64,000 nt of DNA. Origin: Devosia sp. A16 (GTDB lineage: Bacteria; Pseudomonadota; Alphaproteobacteria; Rhizobiales; Devosiaceae). Below are positions 42,743 through 50,738 of the stretch, one piece after another. The position numbers and the translations under genes are program-made. Positions within the stretch are counted from its first letter, which is position 1. Each line of letters begins with the position of its first letter. Where the stretch lies: the NCBI RefSeq assembly GCF_001402915.1, contig NZ_CP012945.1, positions 3,697,501 to 3,761,500 of the forward strand. Direction: 5' to 3'. The notes beneath the pieces were generated by a model. It was not told where the DNA came from, did not search any database, and saw only the letters and a list, made by a program, of their open reading frames with translations.

Positions 42743-43762
42743 CTAGACGGCGAGCTGTACGGGCTGGCCGAGGCGAGCCGCATCGATCAGGGCGCTGATG
42801 ATCCTGGTGTTGGCGAGCCCATCCTCGCCGGTGGCCAGCACCGGTTTGTCATGCAGCACCGCCTCGACGAAATGCACCACCGCATCGAGCACGAAACCGG
42901 TCAGGTGCGGGCCGAACGGCGGCACCAGCATATCGGGGAACGTGCCCTTTTCGCTGGTATAGAGTTCCATCGTGCGGTTGTGCGACCCGTCGATGTTGAT
43001 GGCGCCCTTGCTGCCCAGGAACTCGAGCTTGAGGTCCTTCACCGTGTTGTAGGTGCGCGGCAGGATCCAGGCGTGCTCGAACACGGCCACGGTCCCCTTG
43101 GCATATTCGACGGTCGCGACGTGGAAATCCGGCGCGTCGACGCCCAGGTCCTTCAGCACTCCGTCGCGCGACACCACGTAGGCGCGCACCGGCTTGTCGT
43201 CGAGAATCCAGCCGACGACATCGATCATGTGGCTGCCCAGGAACCACAGTGCCGACGAGTTGCTCGACCATTTCAGCATGTCCTGGGGCACGGCAACGGT
43301 GTTGCTCAGTCGGGCATAGACGTAGGACGGCCTGCCGATATCGCCACGCGCCACGGCGTCGCGCGCCGCCACCATTGGCGGATTGGCCCGATTGTGGAAA
43401 TCCACCATCAGCTTGACGCCGGCCTTGCGAGCGGCGTCGATCATCGCCTCGGCATCCTCGACGGTCGTCGCCAGCGGCTTTTCGACCAGGATGTGCTTGC
43501 CGGCTGCAATGGCGGCAAGAGTCGCGGCACGGTGGGCATGGTCGGGCGTCGCGATCGACACCGCCACCACGTCCGGGTCGGCGAGCACTTCGTTCAGATC
43601 GGTGGTGTATTTGCCCGCACCATAGGTCTCTGAGATGCGCTTGGCGCGTGCCTCGTCGAGGTCGCAGACATACTTGAAATCCACCAGCGGATGGCGGCTA
43701 TACGCCTGAGCGTGCCTTTCGCCGAACAAACCGGCACCAACCAGGGCAAAACCGTTCTTCAT
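42743..43762 (-). CDS. Gfo/Idh/MocA family oxidoreductase
   Basis: A 339-aa NAD(P)-dependent sugar dehydrogenase. The Rossmann start is 'FALVGAGLFGERHAQAYSR', then 'VSIATPDHAHRAATLAAIAA', the catalytic lysine in 'ILVEKPLATT', and 'WFLGSHMIDVVGWILDD' with the conserved Gly-x-His. ATG at 43762 puts the Rossmann motif at the N-terminus. It is the first gene of the MurQ-importer-kinase operon and divergent from the hybrid regulator gene. It may oxidise the imported sugar or an anhydro form before or instead of MurQ action; this is inference. Confidence 0.9.
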   Translation of the reverse strand: MKNGFALVGAGLFGERHAQAYSRHPLVDFKYVCDLDEARAKRISETYGAGKYTTDLNEVLADPDVVAVSIATPDHAHRAATLAAIAAGKHILVEKPLATTVEDAEAMIDAARKAGVKLMVDFHNRANPPMVAARDAVARGDIGRPSYVYARLSNTVAVPQDMLKWSSNSSALWFLGSHMIDVVGWILDDKPVRAYVVSRDGVLKDLGVDAPDFHVATVEYAKGTVAVFEHAWILPRTYNTVKDLKLEFLGSKGAINIDGSHNRTMELYTSEKGTFPDMLVPPFGPHLTGFVLDAVVHFVEAVLHDKPVLATGEDGLANTRIISALIDAARLGQPVQLAV

Positions 43763-43825
43763 AACTTCCTCGTTCCGAGAGCCCGGCGTGGGCTTTTGCC
43801 GGCCCTTCACTTTCGCTGCTCTTTA

Positions 43826-43852
43826 TGATACCGGTATTATATTGCGGTATCA
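43826..43852. promoter_or_regulatory. inverted repeat, candidate operator of the GntR-LacI hybrid regulator
   Basis: TGATACC and GGTATCA are perfect 7-base inverted arms with a 13-base centre, 64 bases upstream of the oxidoreductase start codon. The placement suits repression of the MurQ operon by the divergent regulator. Confidence 0.5.
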
Positions 43853-44060
43853 GGATATGGACGCACAATCGTGCAGCCAGACGTCAATCGCGGAGTCCAA
43901 CCATTGGGGCAGGGCATCCCGGACTGCATACCGCCGACATCGAACGTGCCGCGGTTCTTTGGGAAGTGCCATTTATCTCGCCTCGCACCACGAATGACGT
44001 GCTATCCGCCCAAAGACCGGCTACATGGTTGTGAGCCGGTATCTTAACGGTCTGATAGTG

Positions 44061-44069
44061 GTATGATAC
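44061..44069. promoter_or_regulatory. GTATnATAC palindrome upstream of the hybrid regulator gene
   Basis: GTATGATAC is a 9-base palindrome of the GT-N-AC sort bound by GntR/HutC-type winged helices, 30 bases before the regulator start. It shares the GGTAT core with the inverted repeat at 43826-43852, so it may be an autoregulatory site. Confidence 0.4.
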
Positions 44070-44099
44070 ATGTCCTACAAAACTCGTCAATAGAGCGTC

Positions 44100-45182
44100 A
44101 TGGATAAGACCGGTACCCTTGTAACCCTCCTGTTGGAGAGGATTGAAAACGGCCAGTACCCCGCCGGAGAAGCGGTGCCCTCCGAGCGTCAACTGGGCGA
44201 GGAACTCGGGCTGTCGCGCACCACGGTACGGCGGGCCATCGACGACCTGGTGCAGCGCGGCCGCCTGCAGCGCCAGCCCGGTCGCGGCACCTATGTCGCC
44301 AGCGAGGTGGTGGCGAACGACGCAGCGGCCAGGGCGCAACGCATCGTCTCGGTGATCATACCGAGCTTCTCGAACCCCTATTACGGCGAGATGGTCAACG
44401 GCATCGAGAAGGAGGCTCGCCGCTACGACCTGCGTGTGATGGTCGGACAATCGGACTATTCGACCGCAAGCGAGAGCGCCCAGCTCAGCCAGTCTGCGCT
44501 CGATCCTGCGATCTGCGGTGCCTTGGTGGTTCCTGACTCGGTCGGGCAGCCATCCGGCGGCGTGCAGCAGTTTCGCTCAGCCGGTAAGCCGCTGGTCTAC
44601 ATTGGACGCTGGCCCAAGGGTGTGGCCTGCGACGGCGTGTGTGTCGACTACCGGATGGCCGCTCTGCAGGCAGTGGAGCATCTTATCGGGCTGGGGCACG
44701 AGCGCATCGCCTACGTTGCGGGCTTGCCGCATCTGCCAGGCTTTTCACCCTATGACGGCTACGCTGAGGCCGTGCGTGACCACAGGATGTCGATCGGGCC
44801 GGAACTGGTTCGCACCTACGAGCTGCCCTCGGAGGCTGCAGGACGGCAGGCCGTTGCCGACCTCGTGTCGAGCGGAGTCAAGTTTACCGCCATCTTTGCC
44901 CGCAACGACGTGACGGCAATGGGCGTCATTCAGGGATTGCGCGAGGCCGGTCTGCTTGTGCCACGGGACGTCTCAGTGGTCTCCATCGCCAATAGCCTGT
45001 GGTCGCGTTCCCTCGATCCGCCGCTGACCAGCGTGAACCCTCACCCCGGCCCGGTCGGCCAGTTGGCAATGCGGATGCTGAACGATCGACTGGAGGGGAC
45101 CTACACCGGCCCGCCTATCAAGACGATAGTTGCTCCCGACCTCATCATCCGGGCATCGACAGCCCAGCTGCTGACCCCCTGA
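44100..45182 (+). CDS. GntR-LacI hybrid transcriptional regulator
   Basis: A 360-aa regulator that joins a GntR winged helix at the N-terminus ('[20 protein letters not shown]', '[15 protein letters not shown]') to a LacI-type periplasmic-binding sensor domain ('[20 protein letters not shown]', '[20 protein letters not shown]', ending '[10 protein letters not shown]'). This AraR-like architecture senses a free sugar. It is divergent from the MurQ operon and is its likely repressor; the co-oriented acetyltransferase gene begins 17 bases after its stop. Confidence 0.9.
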   Translation: MDKTGTLVTLLLERIENGQYPAGEAVPSERQLGEELGLSRTTVRRAIDDLVQRGRLQRQPGRGTYVASEVVANDAAARAQRIVSVIIPSFSNPYYGEMVNGIEKEARRYDLRVMVGQSDYSTASESAQLSQSALDPAICGALVVPDSVGQPSGGVQQFRSAGKPLVYIGRWPKGVACDGVCVDYRMAALQAVEHLIGLGHERIAYVAGLPHLPGFSPYDGYAEAVRDHRMSIGPELVRTYELPSEAAGRQAVADLVSSGVKFTAIFARNDVTAMGVIQGLREAGLLVPRDVSVVSIANSLWSRSLDPPLTSVNPHPGPVGQLAMRMLNDRLEGTYTGPPIKTIVAPDLIIRASTAQLLTP

Positions 45183-45199
45183 GGGAACCGGAGGTTCGC

Positions 45200-45757
45200 A
45201 TGGAAGCGATCGGCATCGTGTCATTCACGAAACTCACGGCGGCGCAGCGCGAGTCCGCCGCGGAGATACTCGTCGCCGCGCTCGCACATGCCCCGGGCGC
45301 CTGGAAAACCATGGATGCGGCGCGCAACGTTGTCGCCAGGCTCACGGCTGACCCGAAATGGAGCGGCCTTGCGGCGGTGGCCGACGACGCCGTGTTAGGT
45401 TGGGTCGGGGTGGTCGAGCGCTATTCGCAGGCCTGGGAACTGCATCCGCTCGCCGTCGCTCCGGCTGCTCAGGGGCGGGGCATCGGCCGGCAACTGTTGA
45501 CGGCGCTCGAGGACAAGGTCCGCGCGGCCGGCGTCCTGACGCTGTATCTGGGCAGCGATGACGATTTCGGCGGCACGACGGCGTTTGGCGCCGACCTCTA
45601 TGCCGATATGGCATCAGCGTTGCGCGATCTGGCCGCGGTACCCGGTAGCAAGCACCCGCTCGAATTCTACCGCAAATGCGGGTTTCAGGTCATCGGCTTC
45701 ATCCCCGACGCCAACGGGACGGGTAAGCCGGACATCTGGCTGGGCAAACGTCTGTAG
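45200..45757 (+). CDS. AAC(6')-like GNAT N-acetyltransferase
   Basis: A 185-aa acetyl-CoA dependent transferase. It has the acetyl-CoA loop '[20 protein letters not shown]' and, further on, '[12 protein letters not shown]', '[11 protein letters not shown]' and '[18 protein letters not shown]', a set I associate with aminoglycoside 6'-N-acetyltransferases. The gene lies 17 bases after the hybrid regulator gene with GGAGG before the ATG, so they are probably co-transcribed. An amino-sugar acetylation role in the neighbouring pathway is as plausible as drug resistance. Substrate not known. Confidence 0.75.
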   Translation: MEAIGIVSFTKLTAAQRESAAEILVAALAHAPGAWKTMDAARNVVARLTADPKWSGLAAVADDAVLGWVGVVERYSQAWELHPLAVAPAAQGRGIGRQLLTALEDKVRAAGVLTLYLGSDDDFGGTTAFGADLYADMASALRDLAAVPGSKHPLEFYRKCGFQVIGFIPDANGTGKPDIWLGKRL

Positions 45758-45792
45758 GGGGTAAGCGGCCGGTTGCCCGGCCGCCTGATGGC

Positions 45793-46089
45793 TCAGTCGT
45801 GATGCTCGGGCATCGCCTTGAGCGAGTCCTTGGTCCAGCTGGTGACGGCATGGACATCGCCACTCTCGTCACGCATGAACTCGAGCGCGCTGGCCGGGAC
45901 GGCCACCGGCTTGGCGCCGATCCCGAGGAAGCCGCCGACATCGACGATGATCTCGCTGCTCAGCCCGGCACCGTGGACGTGCGATACGGTTCCGACCTTC
46001 TCGTCATCGGCGCCGTAGACGGTCGCGCCTTCGAGCGCGGCCGGGGTGAGCTCGGCATTGCCGAGGCGGATATGCGTGGAATGATCCAT
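45793..46089 (-). CDS. PRC-barrel domain protein
   Basis: A 98-aa soluble protein with a PRC-barrel-like fold: 'LEGATVYGADDEKVGTVSHV' and 'SEIIVDVGGFLGIGAKPVAV' are the usual strands. Such small proteins (often DUF2171-like) are frequent in general-stress regulons of alphaproteobacteria. ATG at 46089 follows AGGAGA. It is monocistronic, with a candidate EcfG-type promoter 33 bases upstream. Molecular role unknown. Confidence 0.8.
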   Translation of the reverse strand: MDHSTHIRLGNAELTPAALEGATVYGADDEKVGTVSHVHGAGLSSEIIVDVGGFLGIGAKPVAVPASALEFMRDESGDVHAVTSWTKDSLKAMPEHHD

Positions 46090-46121
46090 TGCAGGTCTCC
46101 TCTGTTTGGGGGTGTAGGGGT

Positions 46122-46146
46122 AACCCCCGGGGGCGCCGACCGTTCC
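46122..46146 (-). promoter_or_regulatory. candidate EcfG-type promoter of the PRC-barrel gene
   Basis: On the minus strand GGAAC (46146-46142) is followed after 16 bases by GGTT (46125-46122), close to the EcfG consensus GGAAC-N16/17-CGTT. The start codon is 33 bases downstream. The context, a PRC-barrel stress-type gene, raises its likelihood. Confidence 0.45.
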
Positions 46147-46231
46147 GTCTTTTCCGGCGCTTTCCGCGGGCTCCGGCCGGCGACCATTCGCGGTGCCAGT
46201 AATCTCCAGCCGGTGATCACTGCGCTTGGAT

Positions 46232-46259
46232 CGCCCCCTCCATCCGCGAGGAGGGGGCG
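46232..46259 (-). terminator. GC-rich hairpin after the MFS gene
   Basis: CGCCCCCTCC pairs with GGAGGGGGCG (10 bp) around an 8-base loop, 6 bases after the MFS stop codon on the minus strand. There is no T tract, so it is a weak terminator candidate. Confidence 0.4.
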
Positions 46260-46265
46260 GCCAGC

Positions 46266-47669
46266 TTACTCCGCTGCCTGCGGCATTGCGTTCGGCACCG
46301 GCGTACCCGACCGTGGCCCGACCGCGGCGATCAGGGTCGTCACTATGGCAAGTGCTGCGACAAAGGCGCCACCGGCAACATAGGGCTCCCAGTTGAAGCC
46401 CGGCGCGGCGGTGAAGATGGCCGAGACTGCCGCCAGCACGATGCCGCCGCCGATCTGGAACGCGGCGAACAGCAGCCCCGAGGCGAGGCCCGACTTGTCG
46501 TCTTCGACGTCGGCGAGCGCCGCGACCTGCACCGAGGGGTAGGTGGCGGCATAGCCGAGGCCAAGGAAGAGTTGAGTGACGATCACCAGCGTGATCGGCT
46601 CGATGCGGCCGATGGCCAGCACCCACAAGACATAGCCGATGGCCTGCAGCAGGACGCCGATGGCCATCACCCTGGTCGTGCCGTTGCGCTGGGCTACGCC
46701 GGCGAGTCGCGGGGCGAGGAACATCACGCAGGCGCCGCCGAGCGCGAAACTGAAGCCGGTGGCGAAGGCCGACCAGCCATAGACATGCTGGTAGTAGAGC
46801 GTCGCGAGGAACTGAAAGCCGACATAGACGCCCTGGAACAGCGCGGCGACGATGTTGGCGTGGCTGAGCTTCTTCCGCCGGAAGATCGACAGCGGCACCA
46901 TCGGATCGTGATGGCGGGCCTCGACCACGAGAAAGATGACGATCAGCGCCAGGGCGGCGGTGAGCGGTCCCCAGGTGAGCGGGGCGGCAAAGCCCGAACC
47001 CGAGGCGTTGGTGACGCCGAATACGAACAGCAGCAGGCCAGGCGTGATGGTGATGGCGCCGGCCCAGTCGAACGAGGCGCGGGTCTGGCGGCTGTCCCTG
47101 TCGGGTGGCAGCACGAACGGCGCGATCAGGAGGACGAGGATCGCCACTGGCGCCGCCATTACCAGCGTGGCGCGCCAGGTGAAGACGGTGACCGCCCCGC
47201 CCAGCACCATGCCCAGCACGAACCCGGCAGCCCCGGTCGAAGCGAACAGCCCCAGCGCCTTGGCGCGGGCTTGGCCCTCACCGAACACGTTGAGCAGCAG
47301 CGCCAGCGCTGCCGGTGCGGTGAAGGCGGCGGCGATGCCCTTGATCAGCCGCGCGGCGATCAGCGTCGGGCCCGAGTCGACGAAGGCGCCGGCGATCGAG
47401 GCGGCGGCAAAGATGCCGAGGGCCCAGAGGAACACGCGGCGGTGGCCGAAGATGTCGGCGACGCGGCCGCCCAGCAGCAGGAAGCCGCCATAGCCGAGCA
47501 CGTATGCACTCACCGCCCATTGCAGCACATTGGGCTCGAGCCCGAGTTCGGCCTGGATGGCCGGGAGGGCGACGCCGATGGTGGAAACGTCCATGGCGTC
47601 GAGGAAGTTGGCGGCGCAGAGCAGGAACAGGGCCAGCCCGGCGACGCCTCCGATCTTGGTGGAGGTCAT
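46266..47669 (-). CDS. MFS transporter (DHA2/EmrB-like efflux)
   Basis: A 467-aa membrane protein with 12 to 14 predicted segments. 'LDAMDVSTIGVALPAIQAEL' in the first segment, 'GGRVADIFGHRRVFLWAL' in the first cytoplasmic loop and 'RLIKGIAAAFTAPAALALLL' are hallmarks of drug:proton antiporters of the DHA2 group. ATG at 47669 has GGAG-like purines upstream of the start. It is divergent from a LysR gene, which likely controls it. The exported compound cannot be told. Confidence 0.88.
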   Translation of the reverse strand: MTSTKIGGVAGLALFLLCAANFLDAMDVSTIGVALPAIQAELGLEPNVLQWAVSAYVLGYGGFLLLGGRVADIFGHRRVFLWALGIFAAASIAGAFVDSGPTLIAARLIKGIAAAFTAPAALALLLNVFGEGQARAKALGLFASTGAAGFVLGMVLGGAVTVFTWRATLVMAAPVAILVLLIAPFVLPPDRDSRQTRASFDWAGAITITPGLLLFVFGVTNASGSGFAAPLTWGPLTAALALIVIFLVVEARHHDPMVPLSIFRRKKLSHANIVAALFQGVYVGFQFLATLYYQHVYGWSAFATGFSFALGGACVMFLAPRLAGVAQRNGTTRVMAIGVLLQAIGYVLWVLAIGRIEPITLVIVTQLFLGLGYAATYPSVQVAALADVEDDKSGLASGLLFAAFQIGGGIVLAAVSAIFTAAPGFNWEPYVAGGAFVAALAIVTTLIAAVGPRSGTPVPNAMPQAAE

Positions 47670-47798
47670 CGAAATTATCCCTTTCGCAATGCCGCCGTCG
47701 CGCCAGGGAGGGGTGCGCCGGCCGGCAGAGGGAGCGGAAGCTGACGACCTCTCATCCATATTGCAAATCGATAGTCGGCATGCGAGGTATCACTGGCA

Positions 47799-48758
47799 AT
47801 GATGAATGACGCCGCCCTCCGCAAGATCGACCTGAACCTGCTGCTGGCCTTTTCGGTGCTGATGCAGGAGCGCAATGTGAGCCGTGCCGCCGAACGGCTG
47901 CTGCTGGGCCAGCCCGGCCTGTCGGCGGCGTTGAAGCGGCTGCGCGAGGCGCTCGACGACGAGCTGTTCGTGCGCGTCGGGCGTGGCCTGCAGCCGACGC
48001 CGCGCGCCCTCGACATCGCCCCGGCGATCGAGGATGCACTGGGCTCGATCGAGCGGGCCATCCGCACGCCGGATGCCTTCGATCCGCTCAGCTACGAGGG
48101 CACCTTCCGCATCGGCATGTGCGACAACCTCGAGACCGCGTTTTTCGGACCGCTGGCGGCGCGGATTCGCCGCGAGGCGCCCGGGGCCAGGCTGGTTTCC
48201 GTCGCCTCCCACACCCATCATCCCGGCCAGCAGCTCGACGATGGCGATTTCGATCTCTCGGTTTCGGTGCATCCGGAACCGGCCTCGTGGCACGTACGTC
48301 AGCCGTTGTTCGAGCAGATCTCGATTTCCATCTACGACCCCGACCAGCTCAAGCTGGCGGCGCCGCTGAGCCTCGAGGATTTTGTTCGCGAAGCCCATAT
48401 TGCGGTCTCGTTCGAGGGCGACATGACGGGCGATGTCGACGCGGCGCTGGAAAAGGTCGGGCGCAGCCGCTCGGTGGTCGCCACCGTGCCGCGCTTCTCG
48501 GCATTGCCGACGGCGCTGAGCGCCATGCCGGCGATTGCCACGATCCCGGAGTCGATTGCCCGCTGCATGGCGTCGCTGCATGGCCTCGCCATCTCCAAGC
48601 CGCCGGTGGATCTCGAGGCGGCGCCAGTCTCGCTATTGTACCGCCGTGTCGATCGGGCGGACGGACGGGCGCAGTGGTTCCGCCGGATCTTCGTTGAAGT
48701 GGCGCGCGAAGCACTGAAGACCAGCGGCTGCAGCTGCGATGTGGCGGCCGCGGCTTGA
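47799..48758 (+). CDS. LysR family regulator (NodD-like group)
   Basis: A 319-aa regulator with the LysR helix-turn-helix ('RKIDLNLLLAFSVLMQERNV', 'SRAAERLLLGQPGLSAALKR') and a periplasmic-binding-like effector domain. The 'RKIDLNLL' start and 'DDELFVRVGRGLQPTPRA' place it in the group around NodD and related regulators. It is divergent from the MFS efflux gene, 129 bp away, and likely activates it in response to the exported compound. The VOC and acetyltransferase genes follow in the same direction. Confidence 0.9.
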   Translation: MMNDAALRKIDLNLLLAFSVLMQERNVSRAAERLLLGQPGLSAALKRLREALDDELFVRVGRGLQPTPRALDIAPAIEDALGSIERAIRTPDAFDPLSYEGTFRIGMCDNLETAFFGPLAARIRREAPGARLVSVASHTHHPGQQLDDGDFDLSVSVHPEPASWHVRQPLFEQISISIYDPDQLKLAAPLSLEDFVREAHIAVSFEGDMTGDVDAALEKVGRSRSVVATVPRFSALPTALSAMPAIATIPESIARCMASLHGLAISKPPVDLEAAPVSLLYRRVDRADGRAQWFRRIFVEVAREALKTSGCSCDVAAAA

Positions 48759-48815
48759 ACGCGAACACCAGAGCGTGAGGCGCCCCACGCTCGGGACTGA
48801 CTGGAGGCAACGAGA

Positions 48816-49208
48816 ATGACCAACACCGTCCACGAACTGCGCCTTGTCATCACCGTCGACGACTTCGACAAGGCAGTGGCATTCTGGCGCGATACCATCG
48901 GGCTGAAAGAGCAGATTTCGGTCGGCGACGACGACGGCCACGTGGCGATCCTCGGAGCGGGGGTTGCAACCCTCGAGATCACCGACGGCAAGCATGCCGA
49001 GTTCATCGACAGGATCGAAGTGGGGCGCCCGGTGGGCGGACAGTTCCGCGTCGCCCTGCGCTTCGACGACGTGCCGGAGGCCACTGATCGGCTCGCCGCA
49101 GCCGGGGCGAAGGTGCTGGGGACGCCGCGGCCGACGCCGTTTCGCTCCACCAATTCGCGGCTCGAGGCGCCCGATGGTTTGCAACTGACCTTGTTCGATG
49201 CGGAGTGA
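48816..49208 (+). CDS. VOC (glyoxalase/bleomycin resistance) family protein
   Basis: A 130-aa protein of the vicinal oxygen chelate fold, two beta-alpha-beta-beta-beta units: 'LRLVITVDDFDKAVAFWRDT' opens the first and 'FRVALRFDDVPEATDRLAAA' the second, with 'RLEAPDGLQLTLFDAE' at the end giving the acidic ligand position. Members bind a metal or sequester small molecules. It sits between a LysR gene and a GNAT gene, 3 bases from the latter, suggesting a small detoxification operon. Substrate unknown. Confidence 0.85.
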   Translation: MTNTVHELRLVITVDDFDKAVAFWRDTIGLKEQISVGDDDGHVAILGAGVATLEITDGKHAEFIDRIEVGRPVGGQFRVALRFDDVPEATDRLAAAGAKVLGTPRPTPFRSTNSRLEAPDGLQLTLFDAE

Positions 49209-49211
49209 AGC

Positions 49212-49622
49212 GTGAGCGACTACCAGCTGATAGAGCGAATCCCGACGGTCGAGGAGTTCTGCGACCTACGCCGGCTGAGCGGCCTGACACCGAAATCTCC
49301 CGAGGCCGCGGCGCTCGGTTTACCCAACACCATCCACGCCGTGGTGATCGAGCACGCGGGCGAGACCATCGGCATGGGCCGGGTGATCGGCGATGGCGGC
49401 ACGGTCTACCAGTTGACCGACATCGCCGTGCTTGCGGCGCATCGCGGCAAGGGGCTGGGCAAGCGCATCGTCGCGGCGCTGGTCGACTGGCTGCAGGCAA
49501 ACGCCCCCAAGGGCGCCTATGTGAGCCTCATCGCCGATGGCCCCGCCAAGGATCTCTACGCCCAGTTTGGTTTCGAGGAGACCGCGCCGGCCTCGGTCGG
49601 CATGTCCATGTGGGTGCGATAG
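49212..49622 (+). CDS. GNAT family N-acetyltransferase
   Basis: A 136-aa acetyltransferase. The core shows 'GETIGMGRVIGDGGTVYQLT', the acetyl-CoA loop 'AHRGKGLGKRIVAALVDWLQ', and a C-terminal 'LYAQFGFEETAP' helix-strand. It starts with GTG at 49212, 3 bases after the VOC gene stop, so it is co-translated with it. Length is typical of small GNATs with unknown substrates. Confidence 0.87.
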   Translation: MSDYQLIERIPTVEEFCDLRRLSGLTPKSPEAAALGLPNTIHAVVIEHAGETIGMGRVIGDGGTVYQLTDIAVLAAHRGKGLGKRIVAALVDWLQANAPKGAYVSLIADGPAKDLYAQFGFEETAPASVGMSMWVR

Positions 49623-49659
49623 CTCGGCTCGCACGGCTCAACGAGCGCGAGCCGGCTGC

Positions 49660-49905
49660 TCATGGCAGGCGGTTGCCAGGCTGCAGGGGCGCCCGCGGCT
49701 CGTCTCGATCCGACTGGGTGAAGGGATAGCTGTCACGGATGTGGGCATTGAAATAGCGCCCCTTCGACGGCGAATGCCGCAACGCGTCATACTCGACGGC
49801 CGGAACCTCGAGGTAGTCATAGCGGCGGCCCGACGGTCGGAACCACACAGACAGCGTCTGGGTGTCCTCGTCATAGACCATATCGGCAATCACGGCAGAC
49901 GGCAT
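49660..49905 (-). CDS. KTSC domain protein
   Basis: An 81-aa protein with the KTSC domain pattern, 'DEDTQTLSVWFRPSGRRYDY' and 'VPAVEYDALRHSPSKGRYFN', a small fold often seen near lysyl-tRNA-related or phage genes but of unknown role. The usual K-T-S-C start is altered to 'PSAVIADMVYDE'. It is convergent with the GNAT gene and 57 bases downstream of the DUF2442 gene on the same strand. Confidence 0.78.
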   Translation of the reverse strand: MPSAVIADMVYDEDTQTLSVWFRPSGRRYDYLEVPAVEYDALRHSPSKGRYFNAHIRDSYPFTQSDRDEPRAPLQPGNRLP

Positions 49906-49962
49906 CTGGGATACCTCCGAGCCGTCAACGTTTCGAGCGGAGGTCGGTTGCGCGCGAGGGGG

Positions 49963-50193
49963 TTACTCGAGCTCGGTCACCGAGATCTCGACATCGAGGT
50001 CGGGCCAGCGCAGCCCCGTCCCGCCCCCGGTGAACCGCCAGTTGAGGCGGGCCGCCGGCGAACCGTCGCGCAGGCGGGGATAACGGCTGAGCGGGGTGAT
50101 CAGCTCGCGTCCGTCCTCGAGTTTGACTTCGAGCGTTGCGGTCCCGAACCGAACGTCGATGGCCCGCGAGCCGGTATTGGTCGTCGTGCTCAT
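49963..50193 (-). CDS. DUF2442 family protein
   Basis: A 76-aa protein with the DUF2442 pattern: 'IDVRFGTATLEVKLEDGREL' followed by 'TPLSRYPRL', then 'WRFTGGGTGLRWPDLDVEIS'. In other genomes this fold forms part of toxin-antitoxin-like pairs with DUF4160 proteins; no such partner is present here. ATG at 50193 follows GAGAAGGAGG. It may share a transcript with the KTSC gene. Function unknown. Confidence 0.85.
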   Translation of the reverse strand: MSTTTNTGSRAIDVRFGTATLEVKLEDGRELITPLSRYPRLRDGSPAARLNWRFTGGGTGLRWPDLDVEISVTELE

Positions 50194-50352
50194 TGGTCCT
50201 CCTTCTCAGAGCAAACGAGATGAGCCTAGCCGCGTTCCGTCGCAGCGAGAAGGTGGGAAGCGGCTGACCGCACCGACCGTTACCCGGCCGGCGGGCTCCC
50301 TGGGCGAGGCTCGTTCATCCCACATTCAGCCATTGCGCCGCATAACGTTCCG

Positions 50353-50643
50353 ATGACACAGAAACTGACATTGGTGGCGGCCGGCGTGTTGACGCTGGCG
50401 CTGGCGTTCGGTGTTGCGGCACCGGTCGTGGCGCAGGAGTGCCTGTCCAAGCGCGAGATTCAGCAGATGATCGACAATGGCGAGCTGGTGCAGCTGTCGC
50501 AGGCGATCGCGCAGTCCGGGGTCGACGGCAAGATCATCAGCTCGCAGGCCCGCGTCTGCCAGGTCGGCGGCCGCTGGGAGTGGCAGGTCAACGTCATGGA
50601 CGAAACCGGCGAAAGCAAACCAGTGAGCTTGCCGGCTCAGTGA
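50353..50643 (+). CDS. FeuN-like small periplasmic protein (PepSY-like)
   Basis: A 96-aa secreted protein. A signal peptide ('LVAAGVLTLALAFGVAAPVV' then 'AQECLSKRE') precedes a small domain with two cysteines ('QECLSKREIQQMIDNGELVQ' and 'ARVCQVGGRWEWQVNVMD'), resembling PepSY-type inhibitors. It lies 95 bp upstream of the FeuP-like regulator gene, as does feuN in Sinorhizobium, whose product restrains the FeuQ sensor in the periplasm. The link rests on position and size; direct similarity was not tested. Confidence 0.65.
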   Translation: MTQKLTLVAAGVLTLALAFGVAAPVVAQECLSKREIQQMIDNGELVQLSQAIAQSGVDGKIISSQARVCQVGGRWEWQVNVMDETGESKPVSLPAQ

Positions 50644-50738
50644 AGCCTCACATAGAATCAAGACCGGGCATGTTTCGCGCGTAGGGCCGGCGTTTGCCGG
50701 GCGCGGGAGGTGCCGTTGCGGCAATAGGGGACGTTTCG

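Larger units (their letters stand above)
43763..44099. other. divergent control region of the MurQ operon
   Basis: This 337-bp region between the oxidoreductase and regulator genes is less GC-rich than its surroundings and holds several related words: TGATACC...GGTATCA (43826-43852), GGTATC at 44038-44043, and GTATGATAC at 44061-44069. Small open frames inside it (43788-43997, 43825-44034) show no protein features. Confidence 0.6.

Noticed and set aside
43788-44034. Small open frames inside the divergent control region of the MurQ operon
   Set aside because: No protein features, and they cover the operator-like repeats and promoter DNA.
49963-50193. DUF2442 protein as an antitoxin of a toxin-antitoxin pair
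   Set aside because: No DUF4160-type partner is adjacent; the neighbour is a KTSC protein and nothing supports a toxin function.
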